Positions 61,358-64,000 of a stretch of 64,000 nt of DNA are shown one piece after another (within the stretch, counting starts at the first letter, position 1; each line of letters opens with the position of its first letter). The position numbers and the translations under genes are program-made. The notes beneath the pieces were generated by a model. That model saw nothing but the letters and a program-made list of their open reading frames with translations. It was not told the origin of the DNA and ran no database searches. The DNA comes from Chryseobacterium aureum (GTDB lineage: Bacteria; Bacteroidota; Bacteroidia; Flavobacteriales; Weeksellaceae), in assembly GCF_003971235.1 (NCBI RefSeq), contig NZ_CP034661.1, positions 310,001-374,000 on the forward strand, written 5' to 3'.

Positions 61358-62529
61358 TTATTTCCTTACAAAACTTGCAACGTCACCTTCAGAAACAGTA
61401 TTTCCACCAAGAATAATCAGTCTTTCCACAACGTTTCATTTCCAGTCCATGAAAGAGCCTTTAAAGCATCAATGGCTTTATCATCAAACTTTTTCACAGC
61501 AGTACCATGCTCATCAGCAATCATTCCGGCAAAATGTTCCACCAGTAATTTGATGTCTGCTTTTCTCTCATCCAATGGCGGAACATAGATTTCAATCACA
61601 GAAAGTCTGTGGTAAAGGTCTTCTCTGAATTTCCCTTCCTCAATTTCTTTCTGCATGTTTTTATTCGTAGCCGCTATTACTCGTACGTCCACTTTAATTT
61701 CTTTATCGCTTCCCACAGGAGAAACTTTGCTTTCCTGAAGGGCTCTCAATACTTTAGCCTGGGCAATAAGGCTCATATCCCCAATCTCATCAAGGAAGAT
61801 GGTACCGCCGTTGGCCTGCTCAAATTTTCCCTGCTTATCTTTAATAGCACCGGTAAAAGACCCTTTTACGTGTCCGAAAAGTTCAGATTCAATAAGTTCA
61901 GAAGGGATTGCTGCACAGTTTACCTCAATCATAGGTCCTCTTGCACGGTCACTTTGATTATGAATGGCATGGGCTACGAGTTCTTTTCCGGCACCATTAG
62001 GACCTGTAATAAGAACTCTGGCATCAGACGCCGCTACTTTTTCAATCATGTCCTGAATCTTCTGCAAAGCAGGAGAATCACCAATCATCTGATATTTTTT
62101 ACTTACTTTTCTCTTTAAAGTTTTGTTTTCGGTCTGAAGATTTTTGTTTTCTTTCTTCAATGTTTCCTTAGCCAAAGCGTTTTTCACACTTGTGATCAAT
62201 CTGTTGATATCAATGGGCTTGGAAATAAAATCGTATGCACCTTCTCTTAAACAGGAAACGGCAGAATCTATATCTGCGTGACCTGATATCATAATAAAAG
62301 TTGTTTCCGGTTTTAAGGCGAGACTCTGTTTCAAAAGTTCGGTTCCTGAAACTTTAGGCATCTTGATATCGGAAATCACCAATGCGAAATCTTCTTTTTC
62401 TACCTGTTTATAACCTTCAAGGCCGTCTTCGGCGATAACAAATTCATAATCGGTGAGTTCATCCGAAAGAATACTGTGAAGTACTCCTGAGATTGCTTTT
62501 TCGTCTTCTACTATAAGGATTTTTTGCAT
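61358..62529 (-). pseudogene. Frameshifted NtrC-type sigma-54-dependent response regulator
   Basis: The open frame (62529 to 61417) gives a receiver domain (phospho-acceptor D54 in VISDIKMPK) and an AAA+ domain with Walker A GPNGAGKE, the sigma-54 contact loop as GSFTGA, Walker B FLDEIGDM and the LYHRL arginine-finger region. It then runs off as ALSWTGNETLWKD-stop. In another frame, VVERLIILGGNTVSEGDVAS continues to a stop at 61358, which is the expected end of this family. The conserved residues between TGN and VVERL (normally IRELRN-like) are lost; 5 bases stand where 18 are expected, so a 13-nt deletion at 61437/61438 is the simplest reading. It would break the domain that binds ATP and DNA-linked partners, or it is a sequencing error. 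No C-terminal Fis helix was seen even in the extension. Confidence 0.8.
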
Positions 62530-62534
62530 AGTTG

Positions 62535-62542
62535 CAAATTTA
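62535..62542 (-). promoter_or_regulatory. Possible -7 box for the sigma-54 regulator gene
   Basis: On the minus strand the bases read TAAATTTG. It ends only 5 nt before the ATG, implying an almost leaderless message if used. Confidence 0.35.
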
Positions 62543-62584
62543 AATTTTTTGTTTCAATTATTAGCAAAAACTATACCTAAATAT

Positions 62585-63244
62585 CTACTTCGAATAGTCT
62601 CTTCTGCCGAAAATTGCAGATCCTACCCTCACAGAATTAGCTCCGCACTCAATGGCCACTGGAAAATCATCACTCATTCCCATTGATAAGGTATGTATTG
62701 TTTGTAATTGATTTAATTCGTCAAAAAGCCCTTTCAGAGTTAAAAATTCATTTCTGACCTGTTGTTCATCATCCGTGAAGGTGGCCATTCCCATTAATCC
62801 GGTGATTTCTACATGAGGAAAATGCCCATCCCTATATTGCCGGAAAAGATCTTTCGCTTCAGAAATTTCAAGTCCGAATTTAGTATCTTCAGCAGCAATT
62901 TTTACCTGCAGAAGCACTCGAATCGTTCGGTTGTTTTTTTCAGCCTCTTTATTGATTTCTGCCAATAATTTTTCAGAATCCACACTTTGTATCGTATCGA
63001 TGAAAGGAGCAATGTATTTTACTTTATTGGTCTGTAAGTGGCCGATAAGGTGCCATTGGATATCCTGAGGAAGAAGAGGGGCTTTTTCCATCAGCTCCTG
63101 AACCTTATTTTCTCCGAAAACTTTTTGGCCAAGATCATAAGCCTCCTGAACCGCAGAAGCCGGATGTGTTTTTGAAACAGCAACCAGCTGAACATAAGAT
63201 GGCAGCTGGTTTTTTATAGTCTGATAGTTTTCTTTAATACTCAT
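62585..63244 (-). CDS. yggS: YggS-family PLP homeostasis protein
   Basis: The 219-residue protein has the conserved PLP lysine in LVAVSKTHPA and the GENKVQEL, WHLIGHLQTNK and LSMGMSDDFP segments, with the C-terminal VRVGSAIFGRRDY. Family members bind pyridoxal phosphate without enzymatic activity and keep amino-acid and PLP pools balanced. Length is standard. It is transcribed in the same direction as the sigma-54 regulator, with 55 bp between the YggS stop and the regulator start. Confidence 0.93.
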   Translation of the reverse strand: MSIKENYQTIKNQLPSYVQLVAVSKTHPASAVQEAYDLGQKVFGENKVQELMEKAPLLPQDIQWHLIGHLQTNKVKYIAPFIDTIQSVDSEKLLAEINKEAEKNNRTIRVLLQVKIAAEDTKFGLEISEAKDLFRQYRDGHFPHVEITGLMGMATFTDDEQQVRNEFLTLKGLFDELNQLQTIHTLSMGMSDDFPVAIECGANSVRVGSAIFGRRDYSK

Positions 63245-63318
63245 ACATGCAAATTTCCGAAAATTCTCTGACAGTTGCCAGCTATGATTATATTTTATAG
63301 TGGGTTGTTGCCGGAAAA

Positions 63319-64000
63319 TTAATTCAAAACCTCATTCATCTTAGGATATTGTGAAATCTTTCTGAATACAAACTTGTTGCTCTTCTGTAATTTTTCAATA
63401 AAAAGATCCAGCTCGTTGATAGAATCTGCATCTCTCAGATATTGGTCATGGGTAAGAAACACAAGGTGTCTGGATGTTTTTTCAAGATCGTTAAAGAAAA
63501 TACTGTCCACTTTCTTGATCATCGCTTCATGGCTTCCTTTTAAAGTCATTTTCTGGGAAGGTCTCCATTCAAGATCCCAGCCAATTACTTTATAGCCGGC
63601 TTTTTTAAGTCCGTCTGCTGCTGCTGTGGAGCTTTTAATATCTGTAACATTAATATTATTGAGTCTCCAGATATTTCTTCCCGGAGTTCTGGCGATTTTG
63701 TCAAAAAGCTTCAGGCTGTCTTTGGCAATATCAAAATCGTGGACCACAGCGTCTGCATTTTTGTAGAAATCTGTGTATTTGTTGTGGGCATGGGTGAAAC
63801 TGTGGTTGGCCAATTCAATAAGGGGATTTTGCTTCAAAAGCAGAAGATCATCTTTTTGTTTTTTGCTTCCATAGGCGTGTTTACCCACCAGAAAAGCGGT
63901 AGCGCACACATTTCTTTTGTCCAGAATTTTTAAAAGATTTTCGGTTCCCTGGTTGGGCCCGTCATCGAAGGTAAGGTAGATCACTCTTTTATCCGGGTCT
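63319..64000 (-). CDS. Polysaccharide deacetylase family protein, 5' end outside window
   Basis: The frame is open through the right edge; the codons upstream of 63984 read DPDKR before VIYLTFDDGPNQGT, so the protein starts beyond the window. The NodB-type first motif TFDDGP is visible, followed by the HSFTHAH metal-site motif and the LVFLTHDQY and PGRNIWRL segments. The family removes acetyl groups from chitin, peptidoglycan or other glycans. At least 227 residues are present. A signal peptide or lipobox cannot be checked. Confidence 0.85.
   Translation of the reverse strand, partial: DPDKRVIYLTFDDGPNQGTENLLKILDKRNVCATAFLVGKHAYGSKKQKDDLLLLKQNPLIELANHSFTHAHNKYTDFYKNADAVVHDFDIAKDSLKLFDKIARTPGRNIWRLNNINVTDIKSSTAAADGLKKAGYKVIGWDLEWRPSQKMTLKGSHEAMIKKVDSIFFNDLEKTSRHLVFLTHDQYLRDADSINELDLFIEKLQKSNKFVFRKISQYPKMNEVLN

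Overview
The window reads as a chromosomal segment of a flavobacterium of the Chryseobacterium type (Bacteroidota, Weeksellaceae). The evidence is AT-rich DNA, Bacteroidota -7 promoter boxes (TAnnTTTG) ahead of many genes, four secreted proteins with C-terminal type IX secretion (T9SS) sorting domains, a SusC/SusD pair with glycoside hydrolases, and flavobacterial versions of housekeeping genes. No rRNA, tRNA, CRISPR array, prophage or intact insertion sequence was seen. The genus call is inference from protein style and is not proven here.

Layout. 1-9940: an M16 peptidase cut by the left edge, an aspartate aminotransferase, an M28 peptidase, rsmG, then a lipoprotein, a DUF922 protease and an AddB-like nuclease packed stop-to-start. 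10124-15889: a patatin/beta-barrel protein, a T9SS-exported alpha/beta hydrolase and glutaryl-CoA dehydrogenase. 16018-28633: a polysaccharide utilisation locus. A Nudix-type regulator and an MFS transporter diverge from susC-susD-GH30-GH3-GH16-GH30, and the enzyme set points to beta-1,3/1,6-glucan (laminarin or fungal/oomycete wall glucan). 28722-33085: a DUF3472/ricin-lectin/T9SS protein, a stand-alone class I terpene synthase, fabI and a small helical protein. 33225-33637: a decayed tag gene. 33900-44229: a YadA-head-repeat protein, an NAD(P)-binding protein, a nucleoside phosphorylase, a dihaem peroxidase, an XRE regulator, PhoX, a leucine-rich-repeat protein and a SUI1-family factor. 44375-50452: a DUF2268 protease, gpmI, an acyl-ACP desaturase, a HAD protein, map and a methyltransferase. 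50507-64000: a T9SS cargo protein, a SugE-type exporter, a repeat-filled gap, two Crp-family regulators, era, DoxX, a previously unlisted 50-residue double-glycine-leader cysteine-rich peptide, an S9 peptidase, a HAD phosphatase, GNAT, MATE, a frameshifted NtrC-type regulator, a YggS protein and a polysaccharide deacetylase cut by the right edge.

How the genes work together. The beta-glucan locus is the clearest system. An outer-membrane lipoprotein endo-glucanase (GH16) and a GH30 lipoprotein would cut glucan outside, SusCD would import oligosaccharides, periplasmic GH3 and the second GH30 would finish them, and the MFS protein would carry sugar inward. The Nudix-family protein is the likely regulator, and a 13-nt palindrome lies in the divergent promoter region. 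Most other genes are housekeeping or single-gene units separated by strong hairpin terminators.

Best candidates for new biology are the double-glycine-leader peptide (54589-54741), the orphan terpene synthase (30739-31749), the glucan locus with its putative operator, the YadA-head protein with no anchor, and the dispersed intergenic repeat family. Two decayed or broken genes, tag and the sigma-54 regulator, can be read directly from frame analysis.
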